Assembly (NCBI GenBank): GCA_035515055.1
Contig: DATJBV010000047.1
Coordinates: 1 to 64,000, forward strand
Origin: Pollutimonas sp035515055
Lineage (GTDB): Bacteria > Pseudomonadota > Gammaproteobacteria > Burkholderiales > Burkholderiaceae_B
Length of the DNA stretch: 64,000 nucleotides
Reading direction: 5' to 3'
Each line of letters begins with the position of its first letter. Within the stretch, counting starts at the first letter, position 1. Positions 25,939 to 35,778 of this stretch are shown here, piece after piece. The position numbers were made by a program, and so were the translations under genes. The notes beneath the pieces were generated by a model, which was given only the letters and a program-made list of their open reading frames with translations, did not search any database and was not told the origin of the DNA.

Positions 25939-26790
25939 TTAGTGGCTTAGGCGGAACCAGTTCAGTACCGCGTCCAGCGGACTTACGTCAAGCGCGAAAT
26001 TGGCCTGGTCGCGCACCACCGGCTTGGCCCGGTACGCTACTGAATACCGCGCAAGCGCCATCATTTTCAAGTCGTTGGCGCCATCGCCAATAGCGATGAT
26101 GTGTTCGGGTTGCGCGCCCACTTGCCTGGCCAGGTCGGCAAGCTTATCGGCCTTGCCCTGGGCATCGACAATGTGGCCAAGCACGCGCCCGGTAAGCGTG
26201 TCGCCGTCGACCTCCAGCACGTTGGCGTGGGCGGCATCCAATCCCAGGCGCTCTTTGAGGCGCTCGGTGAAGAATGTGAAGCCGCCTGACACCAGCAAGA
26301 TTTTCAGGCCTGTTTTTCTTGCCGCCGCGATCAGATTTTCAGCACCCGGATTGAGCCGCAGCCGGTCTGTGTAGACCCGCTCGAGCGAGCTGACGGGTGC
26401 GCCTTTCAGCAAAGCCACGCGTCGCGTCAGGCTTTCGGCGAAGTTGGTGATCTCGCCGCGCATGGCCGCTTCGGTGATTGCGGCCACTTCGGCCTTGCGG
26501 CCCACCATGTCGGCAATCTCGTCGATGCACTCGATATTGACCAGGGTCGAGTCCATGTCCATGGCCAGTATCTTGCAGTCCCGCAAGCGGGCGATTTGCT
26601 CAAAGAATGCGTAATCCATGCCGAACTCGGCGCAACACGCGCGTACCGCCGCCCGCTCCGCGGCATCGACATTCAGCAGACGCACGGCCGTCGCCCCAAG
26701 TTCCTGAACACCTTCCGCACTGACGATTGCAGCGATTTTTTCAATATTGGCGGCGACCAGATTCGGAGCCTGCAGGATGAGATGGGTCAT
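25939..26790 (-). CDS. serB: Phosphoserine phosphatase SerB
   Basis: A 283-residue HAD-superfamily enzyme for the last step of serine synthesis. The nucleophile is D78 in AMDMDSTLVN, with D80 as acid/base. Motif II lies in KILLVSGGFTFF, and motif III is IAIGDGANDLKMM. An N-terminal ~70-residue ACT-like region precedes the catalytic domain as in E. coli SerB. Monocistronic here, divergent from the MscS-type channel gene and convergent with mfd (44-bp gap without a clear terminator). Confidence 0.96.
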   Translation of the reverse strand: MTHLILQAPNLVAANIEKIAAIVSAEGVQELGATAVRLLNVDAAERAAVRACCAEFGMDYAFFEQIARLRDCKILAMDMDSTLVNIECIDEIADMVGRKAEVAAITEAAMRGEITNFAESLTRRVALLKGAPVSSLERVYTDRLRLNPGAENLIAAARKTGLKILLVSGGFTFFTERLKERLGLDAAHANVLEVDGDTLTGRVLGHIVDAQGKADKLADLARQVGAQPEHIIAIGDGANDLKMMALARYSVAYRAKPVVRDQANFALDVSPLDAVLNWFRLSH

Positions 26791-26865
26791 AAGCCTGATG
26801 AATCGTGAAAATAGGATTATTCTAACTGGTTACGCTTCGCCGTCCCTTTCGGTTGCTCCCGCCAC

Positions 26866-29334
26866 ATGCCATTGCGCCATCCTGCCATTCGCCGTCCTTT
26901 CATCCGTCCATTCTTCATTTCATTGCCTCATGCCCTGTTGGCCTGCCTGCTGCTGGCCTTGGCCGCCTTGCTGGCCATTCCCGCCCATGGCGCGTCGCCC
27001 GAGCCGGCCCCCGACACCGACAAGGTCTTGGATACGGCACGCACGCAAATCGACAGTGTGCAGAAGAAATTGGCCGCTCTGGCCGATACGCCGCTGAACG
27101 ACGATGAACTGACCGAATTGCGGGCGCAGGCATTGCAAGCCCAGACGGCGGCCGAAGCGGTGGCAGCCGCCTTGGAGCCGCAACTTGGCAGCGTACGGGC
27201 GCGACTGGCTGAACTAGGCGAACCTGTGGAAGGCACGATAGAAGGCCGGGACGTCGCCGTGCAGCGCAAACAGCTGGAAAAAGACAGTGCCAAGCTCGAC
27301 GCGCAACTCAAGTTGGGACGCCTGATTACTGTCGAGGCGGATCAGGCCGCTGAACGAATACTCAAGCAGCGGCGCATACAGTTCCAGGCGCAACTCGGCG
27401 AACGCACCTCGACTATTCTTGCGCCTGAATTCTGGCATGAACTGCGCGATGAGCTTCCCGGCGATCTGGAACGCCTGGACCCTATCAGAGACGGACTCAC
27501 CAAGGCCGTATCGGGTGCAAAGCCAGCCATCTGGTGGGGTCTGCTGGGCACGATTGCGGCGGCGGTAGGCCTGCGGCTGCTTGCTGGCCGCCTGTTGATG
27601 CTGCTTAGCACCACGCGCGTCGCGCCCGGCCGGCTGCGCCGGTCTTTGTATGCCGTCATGCAAGTGGTATTGACACTCATCGCACCGACGATGATCGCCG
27701 GCGCACTCGTGCTGGCAATCGGCTGGAACAGGGATACGTCCTCCGATCCGCTCGCACTCATGCTCAATCAACTGGTCGGCATCGTCGCGTTCGGCGCCTT
27801 TGTTGCCGGGCTTGGCCATGCCCTGCTTGCCCCGCATCGTCCAACATGGCGGCTGGCGCCTATCGACGACCGGCTTGCCTTGCGCTTGCGTTGGTTCCCG
27901 TTGGCCATTGCCGTTTTCGTTTCGCTGGGCTGGCTTGCCCAGCGAACGGCCAGCCTGGTCAACGCGAGCCTGGCCGCCACAGTGGCGTTGGACTGCATTA
28001 CCGCACTTGCCCTTGCCGTCGTTATCGGCGGCGCGTTACGCCATATGCGCACCGGAACGCCGACCAACGACGAGGCATCTACCCCTGCGGCGCCCACTCC
28101 TTTCTGGCTCACGTTGCTGTTGAGCCTCACCCGCCTCGCCGTCTTTATCAGCTTCGCCTGCTTGCTGGCCGGTTACGTCGCCCTGGGCAGCTTCATCATC
28201 AAGCAACTGGTCTGGTTCATCCTGATCATCGGAGCAACTTACCTCATCACGGGTCTGGTCAGCGATTTGGGCGACAGCCTGCTGGCGGCAAGCAGGCGCC
28301 ACGCTGAGAACGCGCCCACCGCGAGTCCATTCGCCGGAGCCCGCGGGCAGGCCATCGTCCTGCTGTCGGGGGCGGCCCGCGTCCTGGTGGTCCTGTTTGC
28401 CATAATGCTGTTGCTTTCCCGATTCGGAGGGGGGCCAACGGAATGGCTGCATCAACTCAATTACCTGCAAACCGGTATTGCCATCGGCGAAATCCGGATT
28501 CTTCCGGCCTCGGTCGTTACCGCCATACTGGTCTTGACGCTGGGCCTGGGTGCGGTGAGGCTATTGCAAGGCTGGCTGGCCAAGCAATACCTGCCCACCA
28601 CCAGCCTGGACCCAGGCATGCAGTTGTCGGCGGCCACGCTCTTCGGTTACGCCGGCTACGTCTTCGCCGTCGCAATGGCGTTATCGGCGGTCGGTATCGG
28701 TCTGGAGCGCGTGGCGTGGATCGCCAGCGCATTGTCCGTGGGCATCGGTTTTGGCCTGCAGGCGGTCGTACAGAACTTTGTGTCGGGTCTGATCCTGTTG
28801 GCCGAGCGGCCGGTGAAGGTTGGCGACTGGGTGTCGCTAGGCGGTGTCGAAGGCGATATCCGCCGCATCAATGTGCGAGCCACCGAGATCCAGATGGGAG
28901 ACCGTTCCACCGTCATCGTGCCCAATTCCGAATTCATTACCAAAGTCGTGCGCAACGTCACCATGGCGAACCCCCTGGGACGCGTCCAGGTCAAGCTGGC
29001 CCTGCCCGTCAATACCGATGCCGCCCAAGCGCATGACCTGGTTCTGGCAGCTTTTGCGGCAAACCCCGACATGCTTGCCGAACCTGCGCCGGACGTGATG
29101 CTGGAAGGTATAGACGCCACCGGTCTGGTATTCAATGCGACCGGCTATGTCGGTTCGCCAAGAATGGCGTCCCGTGTGCGTAGCGATTTGTTGTTCGATG
29201 TGTTGCGGCGCCTGCGCGAGGCTGGTATGCCGCTGGCTACGCCGCCGACAATGGCGATTTTGCCGGCGCCTTACGGCGACGAAGCAAATACCGGTAAACA
29301 AAGCCCGGATAACCCAGCACCAGGAAGAGGCTGA
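26866..29334 (+). CDS. Large MscS-family mechanosensitive channel (DUF3772-containing)
   Basis: An 822-residue inner-membrane protein. A signal peptide (to ...IPAHG, ~42) precedes a periplasmic helical region of the DUF3772 type (~50-190, rich in Q/E/A/L coiled coil). Several membrane helices follow (~200-560). The C-terminal MscS domain has pore helix SALSVGIGFGLQAVVQNFVSG, beta domain PVKVGDWVSLGG and NSEFITKVVRN. It opens on membrane tension to release solutes after hypo-osmotic shock. No ribosome site is evident before ATG 26866, but homology starts nearby. The last 98 nt overlap the 3' end of the DUF2818 gene on the opposite strand. Confidence 0.88.
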   Translation: MPLRHPAIRRPFIRPFFISLPHALLACLLLALAALLAIPAHGASPEPAPDTDKVLDTARTQIDSVQKKLAALADTPLNDDELTELRAQALQAQTAAEAVAAALEPQLGSVRARLAELGEPVEGTIEGRDVAVQRKQLEKDSAKLDAQLKLGRLITVEADQAAERILKQRRIQFQAQLGERTSTILAPEFWHELRDELPGDLERLDPIRDGLTKAVSGAKPAIWWGLLGTIAAAVGLRLLAGRLLMLLSTTRVAPGRLRRSLYAVMQVVLTLIAPTMIAGALVLAIGWNRDTSSDPLALMLNQLVGIVAFGAFVAGLGHALLAPHRPTWRLAPIDDRLALRLRWFPLAIAVFVSLGWLAQRTASLVNASLAATVALDCITALALAVVIGGALRHMRTGTPTNDEASTPAAPTPFWLTLLLSLTRLAVFISFACLLAGYVALGSFIIKQLVWFILIIGATYLITGLVSDLGDSLLAASRRHAENAPTASPFAGARGQAIVLLSGAARVLVVLFAIMLLLSRFGGGPTEWLHQLNYLQTGIAIGEIRILPASVVTAILVLTLGLGAVRLLQGWLAKQYLPTTSLDPGMQLSAATLFGYAGYVFAVAMALSAVGIGLERVAWIASALSVGIGFGLQAVVQNFVSGLILLAERPVKVGDWVSLGGVEGDIRRINVRATEIQMGDRSTVIVPNSEFITKVVRNVTMANPLGRVQVKLALPVNTDAAQAHDLVLAAFAANPDMLAEPAPDVMLEGIDATGLVFNATGYVGSPRMASRVRSDLLFDVLRRLREAGMPLATPPTMAILPAPYGDEANTGKQSPDNPAPGRG

Positions 29335-29797
29335 ACGTTACGGCGTAAAACTCCCAGGTCTTGCCGAACAGGCTGCCCATGTTCGTCTCGAACGCGAACC
29401 CGAGCATGCCGATCAGGCAATAAAACACCGTCAGCTCAAGCAAACGTACGAAGAACGACTTCTGTATGACGCAACCGCGATTGCGCCTTCCGGGCCATGC
29501 CAACAGCAATCCGGCCAGCCCCGCCACAAGAGCAATCTTGCCCATGAAAAGAGCCACGGATGCAGGATCGGATGCCGTTATAAATGCATCGCCAATAAGC
29601 ACCAGCGTCAGATACGCCACGCCTACGAGCATGGCGAAAAATAGAATGGCAACCGTCCATACCAGCCACGGGGCGCGCGCCGGCTCGCCCTTTTGCTGCC
29701 AAGGCAACGCCAGGAACGGCCGTTCGACGAGAAAAGGAAGATTGGCGGCCACCAAAGACAAAGCAATAAGCAACCATACAGCAAACGACTGATTCAT
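29237..29797 (-). CDS. DUF2818 family membrane protein
   Basis: A 186-residue membrane protein of unknown function that follows nuoN in many Burkholderiales. The N-terminus MNQSFAVWLLIALSLVAANLPFL and the C-terminal block RLLELTVFYCLIGMLGFAFE ... WEFYAVTFSLFL ... YPGFVYRYLLRR are the family's conserved ends. Between them (~residues 33-108) sits an extra stretch with two hydrophobic segments. From memory family members are near 100 residues, so this one looks expanded. It begins 11 nt after the nuoN stop and is presumably read from the nuo transcript. Its 3' end is antisense to the channel gene. Confidence 0.8.
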   Translation of the reverse strand: MNQSFAVWLLIALSLVAANLPFLVERPFLALPWQQKGEPARAPWLVWTVAILFFAMLVGVAYLTLVLIGDAFITASDPASVALFMGKIALVAGLAGLLLAWPGRRNRGCVIQKSFFVRLLELTVFYCLIGMLGFAFETNMGSLFGKTWEFYAVTFSLFLVLGYPGFVYRYLLRRRKAPAKSPLSAA

Positions 29798-29808
29798 TAT
29801 TTCCTGCG

Positions 29809-31290
29809 TTAGAACGTCAACGAGCCTTCGATCACGCTGATGCACAGCGCCATCAGGCCTCCGGGCAGTATGCCAAGAGCAATGATGAGCAGGCCGTTGA
29901 CCGACATAAGGCCGCCGGTGATGACGCCGCTATTGATGGGTTCGACCTCGCCAACGGGTTCATCGAAGTACGCCATCTTGACGATGCGCAGGTAATAGAA
30001 GGCGCCGATCAACGAAAACATGACCGCCACGACGGCCATGGCAATCTGACCGGTGCCGATCAAGGCTTGCAACACCGCCAATTTAGCGTAGAAGCCGGCC
30101 ATGGGAGGTATCCCGGTCAGCGAAAACATGGCCAACAGCAGCAGCGCCGCCAGGAACGGACTACGCCGGTTCAAGCCCTTCAGGTCGGAAATTTCCTCGC
30201 ATTCGAAGCCCTTGCGGCTGAGCAGCAGGATGAGTCCGAACGTGACCAGCGTGGTCAGAACATAAATGACCATGTAGAACAGCGCGGAACCGTAGGCCAT
30301 GCCGGCCATCGTCTGATCGCCAGTGACACCTGAAAGCAGGCCCAGGAATACGAAACCCATATGCGAGATCGTGGAATACGCCAGCATGCGCTTGAAGTTG
30401 CTTTGCGCAATGGCGGCGATATTGCCGATAGCCAGGGACAAGACAGCGAGGACAAGCAGCATGGGTTGCCAGTCGACGGCAATGCCATGCAGGCCTTCGA
30501 TCAGGAGGCGCAGGGTGACGGCAAATGCCGCCAGCTTGGGCGCCGCCGCAACGATAAGCGTAACGCTCGTAGGCGCGCCCTGGTAGACATCGGGCGTCCA
30601 CATGTGGAATGGCGCGGCTGCCAGCTTGAATGCCAGGCCGGCAACGATGAACACCACACCGAACACCAGCGGCAGGCGTTCCGCCTTGCCGCTGCCGATG
30701 ACTTCCGCAATGAGCCCTAGGTCGAGCTGGCCAGTGGCGCCGTAGATCATGGACATGCCATACAGCAACACACCCGAAGCCAGAGCACCAAGTACAAAGT
30801 ACTTCATCGCGGCTTCGGTGGACTTCAGGTCGTCGCGGCGCAAGGCGACCAGCGCGTACAACGCGAACGACATGAGTTCAATGCCCAGATAGACGGTGAG
30901 CATGCTGCCGGCCGAGATCATTACCATCTGGCCCAGCAAGGCAAACAGGGTAAGCGAATAGAACTCGCCTCCTGTCTTGAGCATATCGCGCTCTTCGGCG
31001 TAGACCCGGCCGTAGATGAGCGTGGCGGCAACAGTAAGGTAGGACAAGAGCTTCAGGAAGTGCGAAAGCGTATCCACGACATACAGGCCGCCAAAGGAAT
31101 TGCCCTGCACGCCGGGGTTCCATTGCCAGAGCGTAACCAGCGTCAACACCAGCATTGCACCAATGCTTAGGATGAAAGTCGTGTGGCGCGATTCCGTTTT
31201 GTTGAAGGCATCGAGCAACAGTGTTGCCGCCGCCATGATCAACAGCAGGATCTCGGGCAGAGCCAAGGCGAAGTCAAAAGGAGTTTGCAT
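29809..31290 (-). CDS. nuoN: NADH-quinone oxidoreductase subunit N
   Basis: A 493-residue antiporter-like membrane subunit of complex I with ~14 helices. The proton-channel lysine/glutamate motifs include YLGIELMSFALYALVALRR (acidic helix), FKLAAAPFHMWTPDVYQGAP and KRMLAYSTISHMGF. It pumps protons in the membrane arm, next to NuoK. Last nuo gene, 12 nt downstream of nuoM. Length and motifs are those of an intact NuoN. Confidence 0.97.
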   Translation of the reverse strand: MQTPFDFALALPEILLLIMAAATLLLDAFNKTESRHTTFILSIGAMLVLTLVTLWQWNPGVQGNSFGGLYVVDTLSHFLKLLSYLTVAATLIYGRVYAEERDMLKTGGEFYSLTLFALLGQMVMISAGSMLTVYLGIELMSFALYALVALRRDDLKSTEAAMKYFVLGALASGVLLYGMSMIYGATGQLDLGLIAEVIGSGKAERLPLVFGVVFIVAGLAFKLAAAPFHMWTPDVYQGAPTSVTLIVAAAPKLAAFAVTLRLLIEGLHGIAVDWQPMLLVLAVLSLAIGNIAAIAQSNFKRMLAYSTISHMGFVFLGLLSGVTGDQTMAGMAYGSALFYMVIYVLTTLVTFGLILLLSRKGFECEEISDLKGLNRRSPFLAALLLLAMFSLTGIPPMAGFYAKLAVLQALIGTGQIAMAVVAVMFSLIGAFYYLRIVKMAYFDEPVGEVEPINSGVITGGLMSVNGLLIIALGILPGGLMALCISVIEGSLTF

Positions 31291-31302
31291 AATAGTTCGG
31301 GT

Positions 31303-32805
31303 CTACAGTTTCGAGATAGAGACGTGCTGCAACAAGGCTTCCACCGACACGTGCATGACATCTGTAAACGGTTTGGGATAAATGCCCATGTACAACACGG
31401 CAATGGCCATGATCCCAAGGATGAAGAATTCGCGAGCGCTGAGGTCGGCCATGGCGCGTACGTTGTCGTTGGCGATTTCGCCGAACGCCACGCGCTTGAG
31501 CATCCACAACGAATAAGATGCGCCCAGAATAAGCGCCAGCGCCGCGAGCAGCCCGATCCAGAAGTTGTACTGAACGGCGCCCATGATGACCGTGAATTCC
31601 CCCACGAACCCGCTGGTGGCGGGCAAACCGCTATTGGCCAGGGAGAAAAGCACGAATAGCGTAACGAAGCGCGGCATTACGTTGACCACGCCGCCGTAGT
31701 CGGCAATGCGGCGCGTGTGCATGCGGTCGTAGAGAACGCCTATGCACAGGAACATGGCGCCCGCCACGAATCCGTGTGAAATCATCTGGATGATCGCGCC
31801 TTCAAGACCCGCTGTGTTGAACAGGAAAAAACCCAGCGTGACGAAGCCCATGTGGGCCACCGACGAATATGCGACCAGTTTCTTCATGTCGTCCTGGACG
31901 ATTGCGACCAGGCCGATATAAATGACGGCAATCAGGGACAGGACGATCATCATGCCGGCCAAGCTGTGCGACGCATCAGGCACGATAGGCAGCGAGAAGC
32001 GCAGAAAGCCATAGGCGCCCAGCTTCAGCATGATGGCGGCCAGCACCACCGATCCGCCCGTTGGCGCCTCGACGTGCGCATCGGGCAACCACGTATGCAC
32101 CGGCCACATCGGAACCTTTACGGCAAAGGCGGCAAGCAAGGCAATGAAGATGAAGATCTGTGGCGCATAGCCCAGCTTGAGCTGGTGCCAGGTCAGGATG
32201 TCGAACGAACCACCCGACGCATGCCACAGGTAGATGAAGGCAACCAGCGTGAGCAGCGAGCCCATCAAGGTGTACAGGAAGAACTTGAACGCGGCATATA
32301 CCCGGTTCGGTCCGCCCCATATGCCGATGATCAGATACATCGGGATGAGCGTGGCCTCGAAGAACACGTAGAACAGCATGCCGTCCAGCGCTACGAAGAC
32401 GCCGACCATCAGCCCCGACAGGATCAGGAACGAGGCCATGTACTGCGATACCCGGCTGGTGATGACTTGCCAGCCGGCCAGCACCACGATGATGGTGATG
32501 AATGCCGTCAGCAAGACGAACCAGATGGATATGCCATCGATGCCGAGGTGATAGTTCACCGCGAATGATTCGATCCACGAGGTTTTTTCAACGAACTGCA
32601 TGTTCGCCGTGGTTTTATCGAAGCCGGTATACAACGGCAGCGTAACGAGGAAGCCGGCAATCGAGCCCACCAGAGACAGGATGCGCGTAACGCCGGGGCG
32701 GTCGTCGCGCCCCACCAGAAGAACGATCAGGCCGGCAACAATCGGAACGAAGATTGCAAGCGTTAACCAAGGAAGAGTAGAAGACGCCATATCGCTAGCC
32801 ATCAT
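31303..32805 (-). CDS. nuoM: NADH-quinone oxidoreductase subunit M
   Basis: A 500-residue antiporter-like subunit of complex I. It has the essential Glu in helix 5 (FFEATLIPMYLIIGIWGG), the KVPMWPVHTWLPDAHVEAPT block with the channel lysine, and KKLVAYSSVAHMGFV. The start at 32805 overlaps the nuoL stop by 4 nt, which suggests coupled translation; in-frame ATGs at 32802 and 32790 are alternatives. Middle pump of the membrane arm. Confidence 0.97.
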   Translation of the reverse strand: MMASDMASSTLPWLTLAIFVPIVAGLIVLLVGRDDRPGVTRILSLVGSIAGFLVTLPLYTGFDKTTANMQFVEKTSWIESFAVNYHLGIDGISIWFVLLTAFITIIVVLAGWQVITSRVSQYMASFLILSGLMVGVFVALDGMLFYVFFEATLIPMYLIIGIWGGPNRVYAAFKFFLYTLMGSLLTLVAFIYLWHASGGSFDILTWHQLKLGYAPQIFIFIALLAAFAVKVPMWPVHTWLPDAHVEAPTGGSVVLAAIMLKLGAYGFLRFSLPIVPDASHSLAGMMIVLSLIAVIYIGLVAIVQDDMKKLVAYSSVAHMGFVTLGFFLFNTAGLEGAIIQMISHGFVAGAMFLCIGVLYDRMHTRRIADYGGVVNVMPRFVTLFVLFSLANSGLPATSGFVGEFTVIMGAVQYNFWIGLLAALALILGASYSLWMLKRVAFGEIANDNVRAMADLSAREFFILGIMAIAVLYMGIYPKPFTDVMHVSVEALLQHVSISKL

Positions 32806-34823
32806 CGAACCGTCAACACAAAAAAGGTTAATAAAGCCATGATCCCGATGATCATCGCGAAGGCGTAGTGATAGATATAGCCCGACTGCAGGTGTCGGCT
32901 GGCTGCCGCTACCCAGCCCACCACACGGGCGCTGCCATTGATCAGTATGCCGTCGATCAAGCCGCGGTCACCGCCCTTCCAGAAGCCATGTCCCAGCAGG
33001 CGGACGCCGCGGGCGATAACTTGTTCATTGACCCAGTCGGCATAGTACTTGTTGTCGAGGATGCGATTGATGAACGACAATTTTTCGTGAATGACGGCCG
33101 GCACTTTCGGATTGATTACGTAGCAATACCAGGCAACGACGAAGCCCGCGATCATCAGCCAGAACGGCAGAGTAACGAAGCCGTGCAGGGCATACGCCAC
33201 CCAGCCATGCCAGTGGCTGGCCAGTTCGGCCATGGCAGGATGCGCCGGCAGTATGGCGATGACGCCATTGAAGAAGCCATCGAACAACAAGGGATCGATG
33301 AACAACGCGCCTGCCACGACGGACGGGATGGCCAGCAACACCAAGGGCAAGGTCACCACCCATGGCGATTCATGCGGCGTGCCGCCATGATGGCCATGGT
33401 CGTCATGGCCGTGGCCATGCGCGGCGTGCCCGGTGGTGTCGAAACGTTCCTTGCCGTGGAAGACGAGGAAATACACGCGGAACGAATACAGCGACGTAAC
33501 GAACACACCGATGAGCGTGGCGTAATAGGCAAAGCCCGCGCCCCACACGTTGGCTGCGCCAGCCGCTTCAATAATGTGTTCCTTGGAATAAAACCCGGCA
33601 AAGAACGGCGTTCCGACCAAGGCAAGCGTGCCCAGAAGGAAGGTGATCCATGTGATGGGCATGTACTTGCGCACGCCGCCCATGGTTCGGATGTCCTGGT
33701 TGTGATGCATGCCGATAATCACCGAACCCGCCGCAAGAAACAGCAAAGCCTTGAAGAAAGCGTGCGTCATGAGGTGGAAAATCGCGGCTGAATAGGCGGA
33801 GGCACCTAGCGCCACCGTCATGTAGCCCAATTGCGACAGCGTGGAATAAGCAATAACGCGCTTAATGTCGTTTTGCACGATGCCCAGGATGCCCAGGAAC
33901 AACGCGCCGATAGCGCCGATGACGATCATGATCGACAAGGCTGTTGCAGACTGCTCGAACACCGGCGAAAAACGGGCAACCATGAAGATGCCAGCCGTGA
34001 CCATGGTGGCGGCGTGAATGAGCGCCGAGATGGGCGTCGGGCCTTCCATGGAATCCGGCAGCCAGGTATGCAACGGCACTTGTGCCGACTTACCCATTGC
34101 ACCAACGAATAGCGCAATACATGCCACCGTCAGCAACTGCCAGTCAGTGCCGGGAAACGTCATGGCGGCCATCTTGTCGGTCTGCGCGAAGATATCGGCG
34201 TAATGCATGCTGCCGGTGTAGGCGAACAACAAACCAATACCGAGCAGGAAACCGAAGTCGCCCACGCGGTTGATGAGGAATGCCTTCATGTTGGCAAAAA
34301 TGGCCGTGGGACGCGTGTACCAGAAACCGATCAACAGATAGGAGACCAAGCCCACCGCTTCCCATCCGAAGAACAGCTGCACCATGTTGTTAGACATGAC
34401 CAGCATGAGCATGGAAAACGTGAATAACGAAATGTACGAGAAGAAGCGCTGGTAGCCGGGATCATCGGACATATAACCAATGGTATAGATGTGCACCATC
34501 AGGGATACGGACGTGACGACCACCATCATAAGGGCGGACAGGGAATCGATCAGGAAGCCCAGTTCCAGCTTGGTGGTGCCGATGACGCTCCAGGTATAGA
34601 GCGCGCCGTCGTAGGTTTGGCCATCGAGCACCTGCAACAGCACAATGACGGACCCGATAAACGAGATCAGGACCGAGGCGATGGTGATCAGGTGCGAGCC
34701 GCGCCGGCTGACGAAACGGCCGAGAAAGCCCGTGCCGAATAATCCGGCAAGCAAGGCGCCCGCCAGGGGCGCGAGGGCAATCAATAAGTAAAGATTAGTT
34801 GAATTCATAGTGTGCAGTTCCAT
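32802..34823 (-). CDS. nuoL: NADH-quinone oxidoreductase subunit L
   Basis: A 673-residue distal proton pump of complex I. FFGWEAVGLVSYLLIGFW carries the helix-5 Glu, and KSAQVPLHTWLPDSMEGPTPISALIHAATMV (cut: QVPLHTWLPDSMEGPTPIS) is the canonical NuoL signature. A His-rich cytoplasm-facing loop (HAAHGHGHDDHGHHGG) lies near residue 470. The C-terminal long lateral helix is present. ATG 34823 shares one base with the nuoK stop and has AAGG just upstream; ATG 34808 (MNSTNLYLL) is the alternative. Confidence 0.97.
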   Translation of the reverse strand: MELHTMNSTNLYLLIALAPLAGALLAGLFGTGFLGRFVSRRGSHLITIASVLISFIGSVIVLLQVLDGQTYDGALYTWSVIGTTKLELGFLIDSLSALMMVVVTSVSLMVHIYTIGYMSDDPGYQRFFSYISLFTFSMLMLVMSNNMVQLFFGWEAVGLVSYLLIGFWYTRPTAIFANMKAFLINRVGDFGFLLGIGLLFAYTGSMHYADIFAQTDKMAAMTFPGTDWQLLTVACIALFVGAMGKSAQVPLHTWLPDSMEGPTPISALIHAATMVTAGIFMVARFSPVFEQSATALSIMIVIGAIGALFLGILGIVQNDIKRVIAYSTLSQLGYMTVALGASAYSAAIFHLMTHAFFKALLFLAAGSVIIGMHHNQDIRTMGGVRKYMPITWITFLLGTLALVGTPFFAGFYSKEHIIEAAGAANVWGAGFAYYATLIGVFVTSLYSFRVYFLVFHGKERFDTTGHAAHGHGHDDHGHHGGTPHESPWVVTLPLVLLAIPSVVAGALFIDPLLFDGFFNGVIAILPAHPAMAELASHWHGWVAYALHGFVTLPFWLMIAGFVVAWYCYVINPKVPAVIHEKLSFINRILDNKYYADWVNEQVIARGVRLLGHGFWKGGDRGLIDGILINGSARVVGWVAAASRHLQSGYIYHYAFAMIIGIMALLTFFVLTVR

Positions 34824-35131
34824 CAACCCTTGAGCTGGTCAAGTTCTTCAACATTGATCGTATTCAGGTTGCGGAACAGCAACACCAAGATCGCCAGGCC
34901 GATGGCGGCTTCAGCAGCTGCCACGGTAAGAATGAAAAAGACGAAGACCTGGCCGGCAGTGTCGCCGAACCAGGAAGAGAAGGCCACGAAATTCATGTTG
35001 GCCGCCAGGAGCATAAGCTCGATCGACATCAACAGAATGATCAGGTTGCGTCGATTCAAGAAGAAGCCAAAGATGCCGATGGCGAACAGAATGGCCCCGA
35101 GTATCAGGTAATGGGCGAGCGTCAATGTCAT
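34823..35131 (-). CDS. nuoK: NADH-quinone oxidoreductase subunit K
   Basis: A 102-residue, three-helix membrane subunit. Conserved acidic residues sit in MSIELMLLAANMNFVAF and in VAAAEAAIGLAILV, both part of the E-channel for protons. Overlaps the nuoJ stop by 4 nt. Length is exactly that of the family. Confidence 0.98.
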   Translation of the reverse strand: MTLTLAHYLILGAILFAIGIFGFFLNRRNLIILLMSIELMLLAANMNFVAFSSWFGDTAGQVFVFFILTVAAAEAAIGLAILVLLFRNLNTINVEELDQLKG

Positions 35132-35760
35132 TTCGTGTCCCCATGGGCTGGGCTGGCCGATGGGGCCGCTTCGGTTTGCGATGGAATATTGACCATGCGC
35201 AGGCGGTCGCGCGAACGCACCTTCACCTGCTCGGACGGATTCGTCTTCTTCGTGTCCGTACGGCGGCGCAGGGTGAGTGCGATGGCGGCGATCATGCCCA
35301 CCAACAGAATGACACCCCCGATCTGCACGGCGAAGACGTAGTCGGTATACATGGCCACGCCCAGGGCGTGCGTGTTGTTGTAGTCATCGGCCACGGGCGC
35401 CTGCGGACCCGCCTCGAACCATGTCTTGGCCAGCACGAACGCCATTTCCAGCACCATGATCAGGCCGATCAGCATGCCTAGCGGCAAATACGTCTTGAGG
35501 CCCGTGCGCAACGCCTCGGTGCGCACGTCGAGCATCATGACGACGAACAGGAAAAGCACCATGACGGCGCCCACGTAAACCACGACCAGCAACAAGGCGA
35601 GGAATTCAGCACCCAGCAGCATCCAGATCATGGACGCCGTAAAAAAGGTGAGAATAAGGTGAAGAACGCCGGTAACCGGGCTGGTGGCGGTAATGACGCG
35701 AAATGCCGCCACGACCAGCACCAGCGACAACACGTAAAACAAAACAGTAGAAAAAATCAT
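35128..35760 (-). CDS. nuoJ: NADH-quinone oxidoreductase subunit J
   Basis: A 210-residue membrane subunit with five helices. LLLVVYVGAVMVLFLFVVMML is the pi-bulge helix 3 region central to coupling. A hydrophilic C-terminal tail of ~45 residues (RRRTDTKKTNPSEQVKVRSR) is longer than in E. coli but common in Betaproteobacteria. It begins 18 nt after the nuoI stop. Confidence 0.97.
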   Translation of the reverse strand: MIFSTVLFYVLSLVLVVAAFRVITATSPVTGVLHLILTFFTASMIWMLLGAEFLALLLVVVYVGAVMVLFLFVVMMLDVRTEALRTGLKTYLPLGMLIGLIMVLEMAFVLAKTWFEAGPQAPVADDYNNTHALGVAMYTDYVFAVQIGGVILLVGMIAAIALTLRRRTDTKKTNPSEQVKVRSRDRLRMVNIPSQTEAAPSASPAHGDTK

Positions 35761-35778
35761 GAGTGTCGGGTCCGGGCA

